This document shows, piece by piece, positions 6,881 through 6,882 of a DNA stretch of 6,882 nucleotides. A program made the position numbers and the translations under genes. The notes below the pieces were generated by a model. The model was not told where the DNA came from and did no database searches. It saw only the letters and a list, made by a program, of their open reading frames with translations. Position 1 is the first letter of the stretch. Each line of letters begins with the position of its first letter. Source of the DNA: an uncultured Angelakisella sp. (GTDB taxonomy: Bacteria > Bacillota > Clostridia > Oscillospirales > Ruminococcaceae); NCBI GenBank assembly GCA_904420255.1, contig CAJFUT010000267.1, forward strand, positions 1-6,882, in the 5' to 3' direction.

Positions 6881-6882
6881 AA

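Overview
The window holds the 3' part of a purine-biosynthesis operon, with every gene on the minus strand. In the order of transcription these are purD (phosphoribosylamine-glycine ligase, 6880-5573), purL (single-chain phosphoribosylformylglycinamidine synthase, 5570-1860) and purB (adenylosuccinate lyase, 1779-343). All three are complete and uninterrupted, and every catalytic motif I looked for is present. About 342 bases beyond purB (positions 342 down to 1) carry no supportable gene. They contain two terminator-like hairpins and two further inverted repeats, the outer one at the very edge of the window.

The three enzymes catalyse separate steps of de novo IMP/AMP synthesis. PurD makes GAR from phosphoribosylamine and glycine. 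PurL converts FGAR to FGAM using glutamine and ATP. PurB splits SAICAR to AICAR and adenylosuccinate to AMP, each time releasing fumarate. purD and purL are 2 nt apart, and the purL ribosome-binding site lies inside the end of purD. purL and purB are separated by about 80 nt with two strong G+C-rich hairpins, and purB most likely starts at a TTG codon behind a good Shine-Dalgarno sequence. The operon start, with any promoter or purine-sensing element, would lie beyond base 6882 and is not visible.

The organism is probably a high-G+C member of the Clostridia, for example an Oscillospiraceae-type gut bacterium. Three things suggest this: the fused PurL of about 1,240 residues, the animal/clostridial form of PurB, and strong AGGAG-type ribosome-binding sites. 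Codon use is strongly G/C-ended; purB and nearly all of purL appear to lack TTA, CTA and TCA codons. The taxonomic assignment is inference only.

I see no sign of an undescribed system: no phage, defence, CRISPR, transposase or unknown gene. The points most worth checking are the hairpin pair between purL and purB with the TTG start, the repeat-like 11-bp stem near the left edge, and the codon bias that creates long false ORFs opposite purL and purB.
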